From contig JACKQF010000003.1 in NCBI GenBank assembly GCA_024232965.1, forward strand, positions 682,001-746,000: 64,000 bases of DNA. The letters are read 5' to 3'. The notes under the pieces are model-generated. The model had not been told where the DNA came from. It was given only the letters and a program-made list of their open reading frames with translations, and ran no database searches. Positions 9,675 through 19,342 of this stretch are shown here, piece after piece. Positions within the stretch are counted from its first letter, which is position 1, and every line of letters starts with the position of its first letter. Source of the DNA: Verrucomicrobiaceae bacterium (GTDB taxonomy: Bacteria > Verrucomicrobiota > Verrucomicrobiia > Verrucomicrobiales > Verrucomicrobiaceae). The translations under genes and the position numbers were made by a program.

Positions 9675-11093
9675 ATGGATCTCGCCAGTCGACGCACCTT
9701 TCTCCAGCAAACAGCCTGTGGCTTCGGCTCACTGGCTCTTGCTGGCTTGGCGCAGCAGCAGGCGCTGGGCGCGGTCAATCCTTTGCAGTCCCACCTCGGT
9801 CATCATCCTGCCAAGGCAAAGCGAGTCATCTTCCTGTTCATGCAGGGCGGTGTCAGTCAGGTGGACTCGTATGACTACAAGCCCAAGTTGATCCAGGAGA
9901 ACGGTCGGATCTTTGATTTTGCCGACGCGCGTTCGATCGCGAAGACAGGGAAGGGCGCCCCGCAGCGGATGATGCAGCCGCTCTGGCAATTCGCGCAGCA
10001 TGGGGAGAGTGGCCGCTGGGCTTCGAATCTGTTTCCGAACATTAACCGCCATGTGGATGACCTTTGCTTTCTGCACGGCATGCATACGGAAGGCGTCGCT
10101 CACGGACCAGCGACGCTCTTCATGCACACGGGCACAACCAGTTCGATTCGGCCTAGCATGGGTTCCTGGGTGACGTATGGGCTCGGCACCGAGAATGAAA
10201 ACTTACCGGCTTTTGTGAGTGTCAGCCCCAGCCTGGGCAATGGTGGTCCCCGCAACTATGGCAATGCATTTTTGCCCGCGGTTTATCAAGGAACCCCGCT
10301 CGGACGTTCGGGTCAGCCTGCGGCGGATTCCAATATCAAGAACATTGCCAATCCTACCTGGACGGCAGAGCAGCAGCGCAGACAGTTTGAACTACTTGGC
10401 GCCCTGAATCAAAAGCAGGCATCGCAGGCTCCGGCGGGTGATTCTGAGATCGAGGCCGTGATCCAGTCGTATGAGCTCGCTTGGCGTCTGCAAAATCGCG
10501 CGCCGGATGCGCTAGACATTACTGGTGAGAGCGAATCAACGCTGAGTCTTTACGGCATTGATGAGAAGCCAACCGATAACTTTGGTCGCCAATGCCTGAT
10601 GGCGCGCCGTCTTGCTGAACGCGGCGTACGATATATTCAGGTCAATTATGGCGATAATTCAAATAATCCTGCATGGGATCAGCATTCGAATTTACCAAAA
10701 CACGGCATCCACGCAGCGGCTGTGGATAAGCCGATTGCGGGCCTTCTCCAAGACCTGAAGCAACGTGGTCTGCTAGAGGATACACTCGTCTGGTGGGGCG
10801 GCGAATTTGGGCGTACGCCTTACGCGGAAAAGAATGGTACTGGGCGCGATCACAATCCCGGGGGGTTCACCGTGTGGCTGGCGGGTGGCGGCGTGAAGGC
10901 CGGATTTGCACACGGAGTCACGGATGAATTTGGGCACATGGCGGTGGAAGGTAAGGTGCACATGCACGATCTCCATGCTACGGTATTACACCTACTTGGC
11001 CTCGATCACGAACGACTCACTTTTCGCTACGCGGGACGAGATTTTCGCCTCACAGACGTCCACGGGCGGGTCGTTAGGGAAGTGATTGCTTGA
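9675..11093 (+). CDS. DUF1501 family exported protein
   Basis: 472 residues with a Tat-like N-terminus (MDLASRRTFLQQTACGFGSL) followed by a hydrophobic stretch. DUF1501 hallmarks are present: AKRVIFLFMQGGVSQVDSYD, LPKHGIHAAAVDKPIAGLLQ, LVWWGGEFGRTPYAEKNGTG with RDHNPGGF, and a C-terminal HDLHATVLHLLGLDHERLT. The fold is related to the alkaline phosphatase/sulfatase superfamily, and the biochemical role is not established. These genes are normally paired with a secreted haem or propeller protein, here the upstream giant gene. I use the ATG at 9675 because the in-frame GTG at 9651 adds residues ahead of the twin-arginine motif. Confidence 0.92.
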   Translation: MDLASRRTFLQQTACGFGSLALAGLAQQQALGAVNPLQSHLGHHPAKAKRVIFLFMQGGVSQVDSYDYKPKLIQENGRIFDFADARSIAKTGKGAPQRMMQPLWQFAQHGESGRWASNLFPNINRHVDDLCFLHGMHTEGVAHGPATLFMHTGTTSSIRPSMGSWVTYGLGTENENLPAFVSVSPSLGNGGPRNYGNAFLPAVYQGTPLGRSGQPAADSNIKNIANPTWTAEQQRRQFELLGALNQKQASQAPAGDSEIEAVIQSYELAWRLQNRAPDALDITGESESTLSLYGIDEKPTDNFGRQCLMARRLAERGVRYIQVNYGDNSNNPAWDQHSNLPKHGIHAAAVDKPIAGLLQDLKQRGLLEDTLVWWGGEFGRTPYAEKNGTGRDHNPGGFTVWLAGGGVKAGFAHGVTDEFGHMAVEGKVHMHDLHATVLHLLGLDHERLTFRYAGRDFRLTDVHGRVVREVIA

Positions 11094-11194
11094 TCGATTT
11101 CTGGTGAAAAACTCACTGTAGGTGATAATTATTTTTGCTGCATTGGGTTATTTACCTATTGTTGGTTTCGCTTGAATTCGGGTATCTTTGCGAT

Positions 11195-11329
11195 ATGAAA
11201 TTCCGAGATCTTTCGATCTTGTTTTTGAATATGCTCGGTATTTCCATTGTTCTTGTAATGCTCGTCGCAGTTGCAGTTTCTGTTTCCTTCGGAATGTTCC
11301 GATACCGCAATCGTCGGCGCAGAAAGTAG
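11195..11329 (+). CDS. Possible 44-residue single-helix membrane peptide
   Basis: A short frame starting ATG at 11195 (MKFRDLSILFLNMLGISIVL). It has one strongly hydrophobic helix of about 24 residues (roughly 7-30) and a very basic tail (RYRNRRRRK), the shape of a small inner-membrane peptide. It can be extended upstream to a TTG at 11135. It lies between the DUF1501 gene and the convergent cytochrome gene and has no recognisable family. The local base composition is AT-richer than its neighbours. It could be non-coding. Confidence 0.35.
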   Translation: MKFRDLSILFLNMLGISIVLVMLVAVAVSVSFGMFRYRNRRRRK

Positions 11330-11336
11330 TGCTGGG

Positions 11337-12131
11337 TTACTCCTTCTGGACGCTTCGAATAAAGGCGATCAAATCCCAAATCTGCTCAGGCTTGAGCAGT
11401 TGCCGGAATCCAACCATTGGGGTTCCATCAAGCCCCAGCGAGATCGTTCTAAAGAGATCTGCTGGCGAGTCTCCACTGTGGTGATGCTCTTGCGTTAGGT
11501 CTGCGGGGACAATGGGGTTTTCCCAGACATCCAGTAGACCCTTGCTGCCGGGGCCGTCTCCCTTGCCGCCGTTACCGTGACAAACGAAGCAGAACTGTTG
11601 AAATGTGGTCGCGCCAGTCGCTGCGTGTACTTTTCGTTTCTCGGTCTCGCTGAACCAATCGGGAATGGGTGGCGGCGGTATGGGATCCGTGAAGTTCTCG
11701 GCGCGATCCCATTTGCGAGAGAAACCCCTCACATAGGCGATGGCTGCGCGCAGGTCATCATCCGGAAGCTTATTGAAGGTCGGCATCATGGTGCCTGAGA
11801 CTCCATTGCGGATGGTCCTCAAGAGGTCGTCTGTGGTGGGCAGGAAGCCCATTGGCGTGGTGCGGTATTTGAAGATGCCTTTGCGGAAGTTGCGCGGCTT
11901 TGTCGTCACGCCTTCAGCCCATTCTCCATCCCCACGCCCCGTTCTCCCGTGGCAGGGTGCACATTGGGATTCAAAGATTTGTCTCCCTTGCAGGTAGGTG
12001 TCCATGTCTAGTTCCTGGGGGGCTTCCGCCGCAGGGGATAGGCCACGGCACAGTGCACCCAACGCCAGCGGGATGATTGCGAAGACGAGAAATCTGAGAC
12101 GATGGTTAGGGTTGGAGCCGATTGGTATCAA
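11337..12131 (-). CDS. Exported dihaem cytochrome c
   Basis: 264 residues with a signal peptide (basic RLRF then FLVFAIIPLALGALC) and two class I cytochrome c domains. Haem motifs are CAPCH (57-61) and CFVCH (181-185); likely axial Met residues lie in VSGTMMPTFN and LDGTPMVGF. It is a periplasmic electron carrier, presumably passing electrons from the neighbouring secreted redox proteins to the respiratory chain; the partner is inferred. No in-frame ATG lies near the signal peptide, so I place the start at a TTG at 12131, preceded by a GGGGA with six bases between. Divergent from the DUF1587-1585 gene, with 167 bp between them. Confidence 0.9.
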   Translation of the reverse strand: MIPIGSNPNHRLRFLVFAIIPLALGALCRGLSPAAEAPQELDMDTYLQGRQIFESQCAPCHGRTGRGDGEWAEGVTTKPRNFRKGIFKYRTTPMGFLPTTDDLLRTIRNGVSGTMMPTFNKLPDDDLRAAIAYVRGFSRKWDRAENFTDPIPPPPIPDWFSETEKRKVHAATGATTFQQFCFVCHGNGGKGDGPGSKGLLDVWENPIVPADLTQEHHHSGDSPADLFRTISLGLDGTPMVGFRQLLKPEQIWDLIAFIRSVQKE

Positions 12132-12298
12132 ACGACGTCCCCGGTGGGTATCTGTGCGTGGATCTTGTTGTGCATATGCTCACGCTTGCGCTGGCAATGA
12201 ATTCGGGCGCAACTTCCAGCGTTCCAAGCTCGTTTTGTATCAAGGCCTAGATCTTGCTAAACCTTCAAGAATACGGATTTCGGGCCCAAACCCCCCTC

Positions 12299-14692
12299 AT
12301 GTTCAAAAGTCAGTCATATTGGAGGCATTCCGCCTTGGCGGTTTGCTGTATCTTTACCGCTCCATCCGCTTCGACTTCGTACGGCGCAACGGCGTCGGAT
12401 GGAGCGGACGCTGGTGAGCGTTTTCGTGCCCAGATCGAGCCAATTCTTAGCAAGGTCTGCTACGACTGCCACGCGGATGGCGTGGAGAAGGGGGACTTCT
12501 CTCTCGACGACTTCGAATCCATTGAAGAGCATCTCGCGGATCGGAAGCTCTGGCTGAAGGTATGGGAAAATCTTCGAGCAGAGATGATGCCGCCAGCGGA
12601 GAAAACCCAACCGAGTCACGACGAGCGCTTGAAGGTCATTGCATGGATCGAAAAGGAGGTCTTCAAGCTGGATGCCAATAACCCCGATCCAGGGCGTGTG
12701 ACCATCCGCCGCATGAATCGCGTCGAGTATGAGCACACGGTGAAGGATCTTCTGGATGTGGACTTCGATGCAGAGGAAGTGCTACCCGCCGATGATACCG
12801 GCTACGGTTTCGATACCATTGGCGATGTGCTTTCAATTTCGCCGATGCTGATGGAAAAGTATCTGGAGGCAGCGCGGCAGGTGGTCTCGCAAGCCATCGT
12901 CCCACAGGATCCCGTGATTCCAAGCGTGTCGATTGAAGGCGAGAAGTTCAAAGCCACCGCACCTTCGAAGAAGACGGGGAAATACCTCTCTTTTGCGCAA
13001 GGTGGACAGGTTTCCACGAAGCGTGTGATTGAGCACCCGGGAGACTACCGCTTCTCCATCGAATGTCGGACCCAGGGCTCATCGGAAGCCACCTCCCACA
13101 GTGCCAACCTGCGAGTGTTGGTGAATGGCAAGGACATCGGTGGCGACAGTCTTGGATGGGACAACCGCAAATCGATCACCATAACGGCGAAGGGCGCACT
13201 GGGAGAAGGGGAGAATATTTTGACGCTAGCTCTGCAAGAGGACAGTCCCCCGCAGCCGGACGAGAAGCCGCTGTCGCTCGTCATCAGCAAGGTGAAAATC
13301 CAGGGTCCGCTAGACGGAAGTTACAAGGTGTACCCCAAGGACTATTATCGGATCTTCTTCAAAGGTGGGGCTCCCAAGGAGCCTGTGGCACGTCAGGCAT
13401 ACACCAAAGACATCCTTCGGCGCATCGCGGATCGTGCTTTTCGCCGTCCAGTGGATGACGGGACACTGGATCGATTGGTGAAATTGTCGCAGCTCGCGCT
13501 CGACCAGCCCAACGCAAAGTTCGAGGACGGCATCGCCTACGCGACGACTGCCATCCTAGCCTCGCCCCGCTTTCTTTTTCGGGCGGAAATTCAGCCAGAG
13601 CCCGACAACGCGGGGAAGATCGTGCCACTTGATGAGTATGCTCTGGCGTCCAGACTTTCCTATTTTCTGTGGAGTTCCTTGCCTGACGAGGAATTGATGG
13701 AGCTGGCTCGCAAAGGCGAGTTGCGCGAGAATCTGGACGAACAGATCGACCGGCTTCTCGCAGACAAAAAGTCACAACGGTTCGTCGAGAACTTTGTCGG
13801 CCAATGGCTCCAAACACGCGACATCGAGGGCGTAAACGTTGATCCACGCCGAGTGCTAGGCATCAAGGACCTGAGCGCCGCCTTCAAAGTTTTTGGTAGT
13901 CGGCAGCGCCGCGGAATGCGACTGGAGACCGAGACTCTTTTCGCGTTTTTGCTGAAGGAGAACCGCAGTGCGCTGGAGCTCTTCACGGCTGACTACACTT
14001 TTTTGAACGAGAGCCTAGCCAAATTCTACGGCATCACCGGCGTGAAGGGCGATGAGATGCAAAAGGTGGCCCTGCCAAAAGACAGCCACCGCGGCGGCAT
14101 CCTTACCCACGGAAGCCTTCTGGTCGTTACCTCCAATCCCACACGCACCTCCCCTGTGAAACGCGGTCTCTTTGTTCTGGAAAATCTCCTCGGTACGCCT
14201 GCACCACCTGCGCCGCCGAATGTACCAACCTTGGAAGATCAAAAGAAGAAGCAGAAGAAAGACATCACCATGCGGGAGATGATGGAAATCCATCGCGAGA
14301 AACCGCTCTGCGCCTCCTGCCATGCGCGCATGGATCCCTTAGGTCTTGCTCTCGAGAACTTCAACGCTGTGGGAATGTTCCGTGCTGATGAAAATGGCAG
14401 CCCGATCCAGACGGGTGGCCAACTCATTACTGGCGAAAAGTTCAACACGATCGCAGAGCTCAATCAAATCTTCGCCACTTCACGTCGTACGGATTTTTAT
14501 CGCTGCCTCACTTCAAAGCTCCTGACCTATGCAACCGGGCGCGGCATGGAGTACTATGATGCGCCTACCATCGATCACATCGTAGCAGATCTTGAACAAA
14601 GCGGCGGTCGCCTCCGCACTCTCATTCGTGGCGTCGTGCACAGTGCACCTTTTCAAAAGCGTCGCGGCGATGGCTCCGTTGCGGCCAAATAA
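12299..14692 (+). CDS. PVC-type exported protein with haem motif and DUF1587/1595/1592/1588/1585 domains
   Basis: 797 residues. After the signal peptide comes a PSCyt1-like haem-binding segment with CYDCH (54-58), then a DUF1587-type block (RMNRVEYEHTVKDLLDVDF, about 141-159), a beta-rich insert of about 150 residues that looks like a carbohydrate-binding or PA14-like module, then DUF1595/1592/1588-type regions and a C-terminal DUF1585-type region. A second haem motif, CASCH (671-675), precedes ARMDPLGLALENF, the usual DUF1588 ending. ATG at 12299 is chosen over a TTG at 12254. The next gene, 21 bp downstream, encodes DUF1552, the standard partner of this family. Function is unknown; a secreted oxidoreductase acting on polymers is the common guess. 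Confidence 0.9.
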   Translation: MFKSQSYWRHSALAVCCIFTAPSASTSYGATASDGADAGERFRAQIEPILSKVCYDCHADGVEKGDFSLDDFESIEEHLADRKLWLKVWENLRAEMMPPAEKTQPSHDERLKVIAWIEKEVFKLDANNPDPGRVTIRRMNRVEYEHTVKDLLDVDFDAEEVLPADDTGYGFDTIGDVLSISPMLMEKYLEAARQVVSQAIVPQDPVIPSVSIEGEKFKATAPSKKTGKYLSFAQGGQVSTKRVIEHPGDYRFSIECRTQGSSEATSHSANLRVLVNGKDIGGDSLGWDNRKSITITAKGALGEGENILTLALQEDSPPQPDEKPLSLVISKVKIQGPLDGSYKVYPKDYYRIFFKGGAPKEPVARQAYTKDILRRIADRAFRRPVDDGTLDRLVKLSQLALDQPNAKFEDGIAYATTAILASPRFLFRAEIQPEPDNAGKIVPLDEYALASRLSYFLWSSLPDEELMELARKGELRENLDEQIDRLLADKKSQRFVENFVGQWLQTRDIEGVNVDPRRVLGIKDLSAAFKVFGSRQRRGMRLETETLFAFLLKENRSALELFTADYTFLNESLAKFYGITGVKGDEMQKVALPKDSHRGGILTHGSLLVVTSNPTRTSPVKRGLFVLENLLGTPAPPAPPNVPTLEDQKKKQKKDITMREMMEIHREKPLCASCHARMDPLGLALENFNAVGMFRADENGSPIQTGGQLITGEKFNTIAELNQIFATSRRTDFYRCLTSKLLTYATGRGMEYYDAPTIDHIVADLEQSGGRLRTLIRGVVHSAPFQKRRGDGSVAAK

Positions 14693-14713
14693 ATATCATT
14701 TTCCGATCTTCTT

Positions 14714-16066
14714 ATGAACACAACATCTTCACTCCATCGTCGCAATTTCCTCCGTGGATTGGGTGCTTGCGTTGGATTGCCGACGCTCGAAAGTCTGGTG
14801 TCTCGGCCCGCATTGGGTGCTGGAACGACCACTGCTGGCGCGCCCCTGCGCATGGCCTTCATCTATTCGCCCAACGGCGTTATTCTTGACCCTTGGCGTC
14901 CGCAGGGAGAAGGGGCGGACTTTAAATTCGGTCCCACGATGGAGCCCCTCAGTGCGCATCGAGATCATATCCAGATATACACGGGATTTGAGCAAGCAAA
15001 CGGTTGGTCTGGCCCCGATGGCGGCGGCGATCATGCGCGCGCCAATGCGTCCATCCTTACCGGCGCTCGACCGCGCAAGACGGCGGGCTCAGACATACAC
15101 CTCGGCATGTCCGTAGATCAGGTTGCCGCGAAGGCCGTTGGGGATGCCACTCGCTTTCGTTCGCTCGAACTTAGCTGCGATTCGGTGCGCGGCGCTGGGG
15201 CTTGTGATTCGGGGTATTCCTGTGCTTATCAGTTCAATATCTCTTGGCGCAGCGAAACCGCGCCAGCCACGCCCGAGACAAACCCGCGCCAGGTGTTTGA
15301 GCGTCTCTTCGGCGCTGGCTCTGGTTCCGAGCGTGCCAAGGCCTACGCTGCGAGGCAGATGCGCCAGAAATCCATCCTCGATTTTGTCATGGAAGATGCG
15401 CATGCCTTGAACAAGCAACTCGGCCGCAATGATCGAAACAAGATGGACGAATACCTGACCGGCGTCCGCGAAATCGAGCAGCGCATTGAACGTGCGGAGC
15501 GTTTTGGTCCGCCGCCTGATCCTGGCCAAGAGGCACCCGAGGCGGGAATTCCAAGTGCCTATGAGGATCACATCCGCCTCATGATGGACATGCAAGTGCT
15601 CGCCTTTCAAACCGATAGCACTCGCATCTCCACGCTGCTCCTCGCCCATGATGGTAGCAATCGTAGCTTCAAAGAGATCGGCATCTCCGAGGGGCACCAC
15701 TACCTTTCCCATCATCAGTTGGACAAGGCAAAGATGGCCAAGATCCAGAAAATTGACCTCTTCTACGTGCGCCAATTCGCCTACTACCTGCAGAGGATGA
15801 AGGCCATTAAAGAAGCCAATGGCTTGTCGCTTTTGGATAATTCGATGGTCGTTTATTGCAGCGGCTTGTCGGATGCCAATCGCCACCGCCATGATGATCT
15901 GCCGGTCATTCTCGCTGGGAAAGCAGGTGGGAAGTTTCAACCTGGCCGCCACACGAACTTTGGCACAAACACCCCGATGTCCAACCTGCACCTGCGTCTG
16001 TTGCACGAGATGGGCGTGCCTGCCCCCAGCTTCGGTGACTCTACAGCGGTGCTTCAAAGGATCTAA
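14714..16066 (+). CDS. DUF1552 family exported protein
   Basis: 450 residues with a Tat-type leader (LHRRNFLRGLGACVGLPTLE). The body matches DUF1552 of PVC bacteria: LRMAFIYSPNGVILDPWRPQ, GGGDHARANASILTGARPRK, SVDQVAAKAVG, and near the end NSMVVYCSGLSDANRHRHDD followed by LPVILAGKAGGKFQPGRH. The family is related to DUF1501 and to the alkaline phosphatase-like fold, and no activity is proven. It follows the DUF1587-1585 gene after 21 bp, and the pair is almost certainly one transcript. Confidence 0.93.
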   Translation: MNTTSSLHRRNFLRGLGACVGLPTLESLVSRPALGAGTTTAGAPLRMAFIYSPNGVILDPWRPQGEGADFKFGPTMEPLSAHRDHIQIYTGFEQANGWSGPDGGGDHARANASILTGARPRKTAGSDIHLGMSVDQVAAKAVGDATRFRSLELSCDSVRGAGACDSGYSCAYQFNISWRSETAPATPETNPRQVFERLFGAGSGSERAKAYAARQMRQKSILDFVMEDAHALNKQLGRNDRNKMDEYLTGVREIEQRIERAERFGPPPDPGQEAPEAGIPSAYEDHIRLMMDMQVLAFQTDSTRISTLLLAHDGSNRSFKEIGISEGHHYLSHHQLDKAKMAKIQKIDLFYVRQFAYYLQRMKAIKEANGLSLLDNSMVVYCSGLSDANRHRHDDLPVILAGKAGGKFQPGRHTNFGTNTPMSNLHLRLLHEMGVPAPSFGDSTAVLQRI

Positions 16067-16120
16067 GCAGTAGCGGCAAGTCAGTGCTTGAATTTCGACT
16101 GCGCGGGTGTCCCGTACGGG

Positions 16121-16462
16121 ATGCCCGACCAAGTCTGTGAAATGTGCGAGATGACCGATATCCTGACCCATGCGGACCACTATGAATGTGCTACGTGTGG
16201 TCACGAGTGGCCGATTGACGGGCCTGTCGGCGAACCCGACGGGAACCGCATCGTGAAGGACGCATATGGCAATGTCTTGGCGGACGGGGACATCGTGGCG
16301 ATGATCAAAGACATCAAGCTGAAGGGCTCATCGGACGTGCTCAAAGTCGGCACCAAATCAAAACCCATCCGCTTGGTCGACGGCGATCACGAGATCTCGT
16401 GCAAGATGGACGGCATCTCAATTGGCCTCAAAGCTTGCTTTGTGAAGAAGGTGACGGCTTGA
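16121..16462 (+). CDS. PhnA/YjdM-family zinc-ribbon protein
   Basis: 113 residues resembling the 'alkylphosphonate utilization operon protein PhnA' (YjdM) family. An N-terminal zinc ribbon has Cys pairs at 6/9 and 23/26 (CEMC and CATC, followed by GHEW). The rest has the family's SH3-like domain: VKDAYGNVLADGDIV, IKDIKLKGSSDVLKVGTKSK and IRLVDGDHEISCKMDG. Despite the name, the family has no proven part in phosphonate use, and no phn genes are near. ATG at 16121 gives the zinc ribbon as N-terminus; an in-frame TTG at 16088 is less likely. Confidence 0.9.
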   Translation: MPDQVCEMCEMTDILTHADHYECATCGHEWPIDGPVGEPDGNRIVKDAYGNVLADGDIVAMIKDIKLKGSSDVLKVGTKSKPIRLVDGDHEISCKMDGISIGLKACFVKKVTA

Positions 16463-16580
16463 GTCTTGAAGGTGGAATCGAAGTGGTTCCCGAGAGATTC
16501 AATTTGAAGAAGGTATCCTCCTGAAGTGGAAGGGTAAGGCCACGCCCTTCGCCCAAAGGAGAATGGCTGTGATGGGGGAA

Positions 16581-16630
16581 GGTTTTACGATCGGTCAGCG
16601 ACGAGTCGCTGACTCGCCGTTTGTAAAACC
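16581..16630. repeat. Nested inverted-repeat element
   Basis: A 50-bp element in the gap before the FG-GAP gene. The outer arms GGTTTTAC (16581-16588) and GTAAAACC (16623-16630) are perfect inverted repeats. Inside them is a perfect 9-bp hairpin, GTCAGCGAC (16594-16602) and GTCGCTGAC (16605-16613), around a 2-base centre. The two-level symmetry suggests a REP/MITE-like dispersed element or a structured RNA. I see only one copy in this window. Confidence 0.7.
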
Positions 16631-16648
16631 CCCCGCAGCGTTACCGAC

Positions 16649-19336
16649 ATGACAAAATGCCCCTTCTTCTTCCACCCATTGTTGGCCGTTTTAATGTTAA
16701 CTGCAGATAGCGGTGTTTGCTCGGCTGAGGATATCGTTACCCAGAAACTTACGGGGCACTGGTTGCAGGCGCCCAACTTCTACGGACTCAGTTCTGGCGG
16801 CGGTTCGACCGTGATTGCCGCCACCGACCGGTGGATTGCGGTTGGCGCACCGCTCGCTAGCGAGCGGGTTGCCAATGAGGGCGCGGTGCAGGTTTTCAAC
16901 GCCGTTACAGGCGCTTGGCAGAAAGAATTGCTTCAACCTGGCACACCCTCAGTCAATGGCGCGTTTGGGGCAAGTTGCGCTCTGAGTGGGAATCTGCTGT
17001 TGATCGGGCAGAAGGGCTTTTTGGTGGGAGATCCCGGCGCGGCGCACCTTTACAGCCTGCCTTCGGGTAAGCTTCTAAAGTCACTGCATCCTCCGGTGGG
17101 CGATGATGTGGCTGATAATGGTTTCGGCAACGCGGTAGCGATCGCAGGGAATCGCATCTTTATCGGGGCCCCACGACTGGCTGTTCGCAGTGGCGCGGTC
17201 TTTGTTTTCGATCTGAAGACCGGTGCCTTTGTCAAAAAAATCGTGCCTGCTGGAAACACGGCAAACTCATTTTTCGGTGCCGCCATTGCCGCAGAGGGCA
17301 ACTTGGTGGCCTTCAGCGCGACTGGTATCGATAGCAACCGCGGGGCCGCGTATCTCTACGATTTGGCATCGCTGACGTTGATCAAAAAGATTCAACCGAC
17401 CACGTCTATTGCTGGGGATTTTGCAGGGGCTCCGCTGGCGATGCATCACGGTCGCTTGGTCATGGGAGCCACGAGCGGCAATGGCGCTGCCGGTAAGATC
17501 TTCGTGATCCCTTTAGCGGGAGGCAATGACCGAGTGCTGACAGCCAGCGATGCTTCCGCTTCGGACTTTTTAGGTTCGGCGCTGGCATTGGATCACGATT
17601 TGCTGGTGGCTAGTTCACCCAATAAGAATTCACAAGCTGGTGCCGTGTATCTCTTTGATCTAGCCTCCACATCGAATCAGGAATTCAGAAAAATAGGTCC
17701 GGCAGACGCTCAAACTTACTTTGGCTTAGCGCTCGCCATTGAAGGGGGGACGGTTTATGCGAGTGCTCCGCACGACTCAACTCAGGGGGTGCAGGCTGGG
17801 GCAATCTACCAGATGAAGACCTTCATCACACCCATGGCACTGACAAAGGTCACCGGACGTGGCGACTATGCTCCCGGTGCGCCCGACATCAAGTTTAACA
17901 AGATCGGTGACGCGTTCATGAACGTCGCTGGGGAGATCAGCTTCGGCAGCACGCTCAGTGGAGCCGGATCAGGAGGTGGCAAGGACACTGGAATCTTTAG
18001 CACCTTGAAAGCAAAACCCCTTCTGAGGTTGGTGGCCAAGAGTCGCGTGCCACTTGGCGGAGCGATCGCGGGTGCGGTGAACAAACCTTTGATCAATTGG
18101 CCAGGGCGGAGTCTCTTTTACGGCAGCCTGCAAGGAACGGGGGTCTCTACCTTGAACAATGCCGCGATTTGCTATGATGACGGTAATTCGGTGGGTTTTT
18201 GGCTGCGGAAAGGCGATCCGTTTGGGATTGGAGGTAGTCCGCCGTTCAAGTCGTTCTTCCAGTTTGTGCAAAGCCGAGGTGCGGATCGTGTGGGAATCAG
18301 CTACGCCGTCAAGCCACAGCCCGGCGGCGCCACGGCTGCAACGGATACGGGTGTGCTAATGCTCGGATCGGGGGGAACTGATCAAGCGCGGGAAGGGGAG
18401 CCCACGGTGGTCGTCGGCGATGTGCACGGGCAGTTTGCGCCACGGGTGGCGGGCTACTACGACCGCCTCATTTATGCTTCGGCAATCATCGGGCCGACCG
18501 CGAGGAATCAGGCCTTATTCCAGATGAAGTTTCAGTCCAGCAAGGTGGAGATCGCCCACAAAGGTGACCCTGCTTTCGGAACCAACGGCGTTCCGTTTGC
18601 TGCGTTCCTGGGCGAATCGAGCGATGTGTTTGATACGGTGCTTTTCCGTGCAACGTTGGGCGCTCCAGCGACGACGGCCAATCGAGAAGGGTTATGGATG
18701 CACACTACGGCCGGGGCGATGAGTTTGGTGATGCGTCAGGGGGACGAGATCCCTAGTCTTCCAGGTGTCAAAATCAGTCGGTTCTTGCGTTATTGGCAAA
18801 TCACATCGCAGTCTTTGGCTCTGGTGCGATTGACGGGAAAGGGTGTCACTGCGGCCAATGATCAAGCCCTCGTCTTGTATCAACCGGCGGCACCCTTCAA
18901 TGGACAACTCGTGGTCTTGATGCGGGAGGGTGAGCCTGCATCGGGTTGCGGCCCGGCCACCATTGGAACAATCAACCGAGTCGAAGTCGAACCGCTTTTC
19001 GGTCACTATGTCGTGCTTGCAACTTTGAAGGGTGCGCCGACTTCAATGAATCTCGCACTGTATCGCGGCTACAGTTCTCGCTCGGCTACGACAATCGAGG
19101 AGCAGACGCTGCGCCGCCCCTTCTTGGTGCTGCGGAAGGGACAACGCTTTGATAATCAATCTGGGAAGTTGCGTTCGGTGACGCTCCCCACCACCAACGT
19201 CACGGCGGCGGGTGCGGGTAGTGTGGGCTTGGGTTCAGCCTTGCAGGAACCCTCCGGCACAGCTGCTCCGGCGCAGATGATCTTGGCTGTGGATTTTGAC
19301 AACGGTGTGCATCAGTTGATGCAGGGAACTCCATGA
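16649..19336 (+). CDS. Exported FG-GAP/beta-propeller surface protein
   Basis: 895 residues with signal peptide (MTKCPFFFHPLLAVLMLTAD). About residues 50-390 hold repeated blades of the pattern FGxAvAixGnxixIGAP...GavyvFdlktG (for example FGNAVAIAGNRIFIGAPR and FGAAIAAEGNLVAFSATG), typical of FG-GAP propellers. The remaining part (about 400-895) has repeating GIFS, GVLMLGSGGT, GLWMHT and ALVLYQ segments with DGxxxxVAxxGdpaPG-like spacing, like the tandem repeats of secreted proteins from PVC bacteria and myxobacteria. It is probably extracellular or surface-attached; ligand unknown. It stops 6 bp before the convergent response-regulator gene ends. Confidence 0.8.
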   Translation: MTKCPFFFHPLLAVLMLTADSGVCSAEDIVTQKLTGHWLQAPNFYGLSSGGGSTVIAATDRWIAVGAPLASERVANEGAVQVFNAVTGAWQKELLQPGTPSVNGAFGASCALSGNLLLIGQKGFLVGDPGAAHLYSLPSGKLLKSLHPPVGDDVADNGFGNAVAIAGNRIFIGAPRLAVRSGAVFVFDLKTGAFVKKIVPAGNTANSFFGAAIAAEGNLVAFSATGIDSNRGAAYLYDLASLTLIKKIQPTTSIAGDFAGAPLAMHHGRLVMGATSGNGAAGKIFVIPLAGGNDRVLTASDASASDFLGSALALDHDLLVASSPNKNSQAGAVYLFDLASTSNQEFRKIGPADAQTYFGLALAIEGGTVYASAPHDSTQGVQAGAIYQMKTFITPMALTKVTGRGDYAPGAPDIKFNKIGDAFMNVAGEISFGSTLSGAGSGGGKDTGIFSTLKAKPLLRLVAKSRVPLGGAIAGAVNKPLINWPGRSLFYGSLQGTGVSTLNNAAICYDDGNSVGFWLRKGDPFGIGGSPPFKSFFQFVQSRGADRVGISYAVKPQPGGATAATDTGVLMLGSGGTDQAREGEPTVVVGDVHGQFAPRVAGYYDRLIYASAIIGPTARNQALFQMKFQSSKVEIAHKGDPAFGTNGVPFAAFLGESSDVFDTVLFRATLGAPATTANREGLWMHTTAGAMSLVMRQGDEIPSLPGVKISRFLRYWQITSQSLALVRLTGKGVTAANDQALVLYQPAAPFNGQLVVLMREGEPASGCGPATIGTINRVEVEPLFGHYVVLATLKGAPTSMNLALYRGYSSRSATTIEEQTLRRPFLVLRKGQRFDNQSGKLRSVTLPTTNVTAAGAGSVGLGSALQEPSGTAAPAQMILAVDFDNGVHQLMQGTP

Positions 19337-19342
19337 CGGAAG

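Noticed and set aside
15089..16204. A 371-residue minus-strand frame
   Set aside because: Antisense to the DUF1552 gene, with no family-like motifs.
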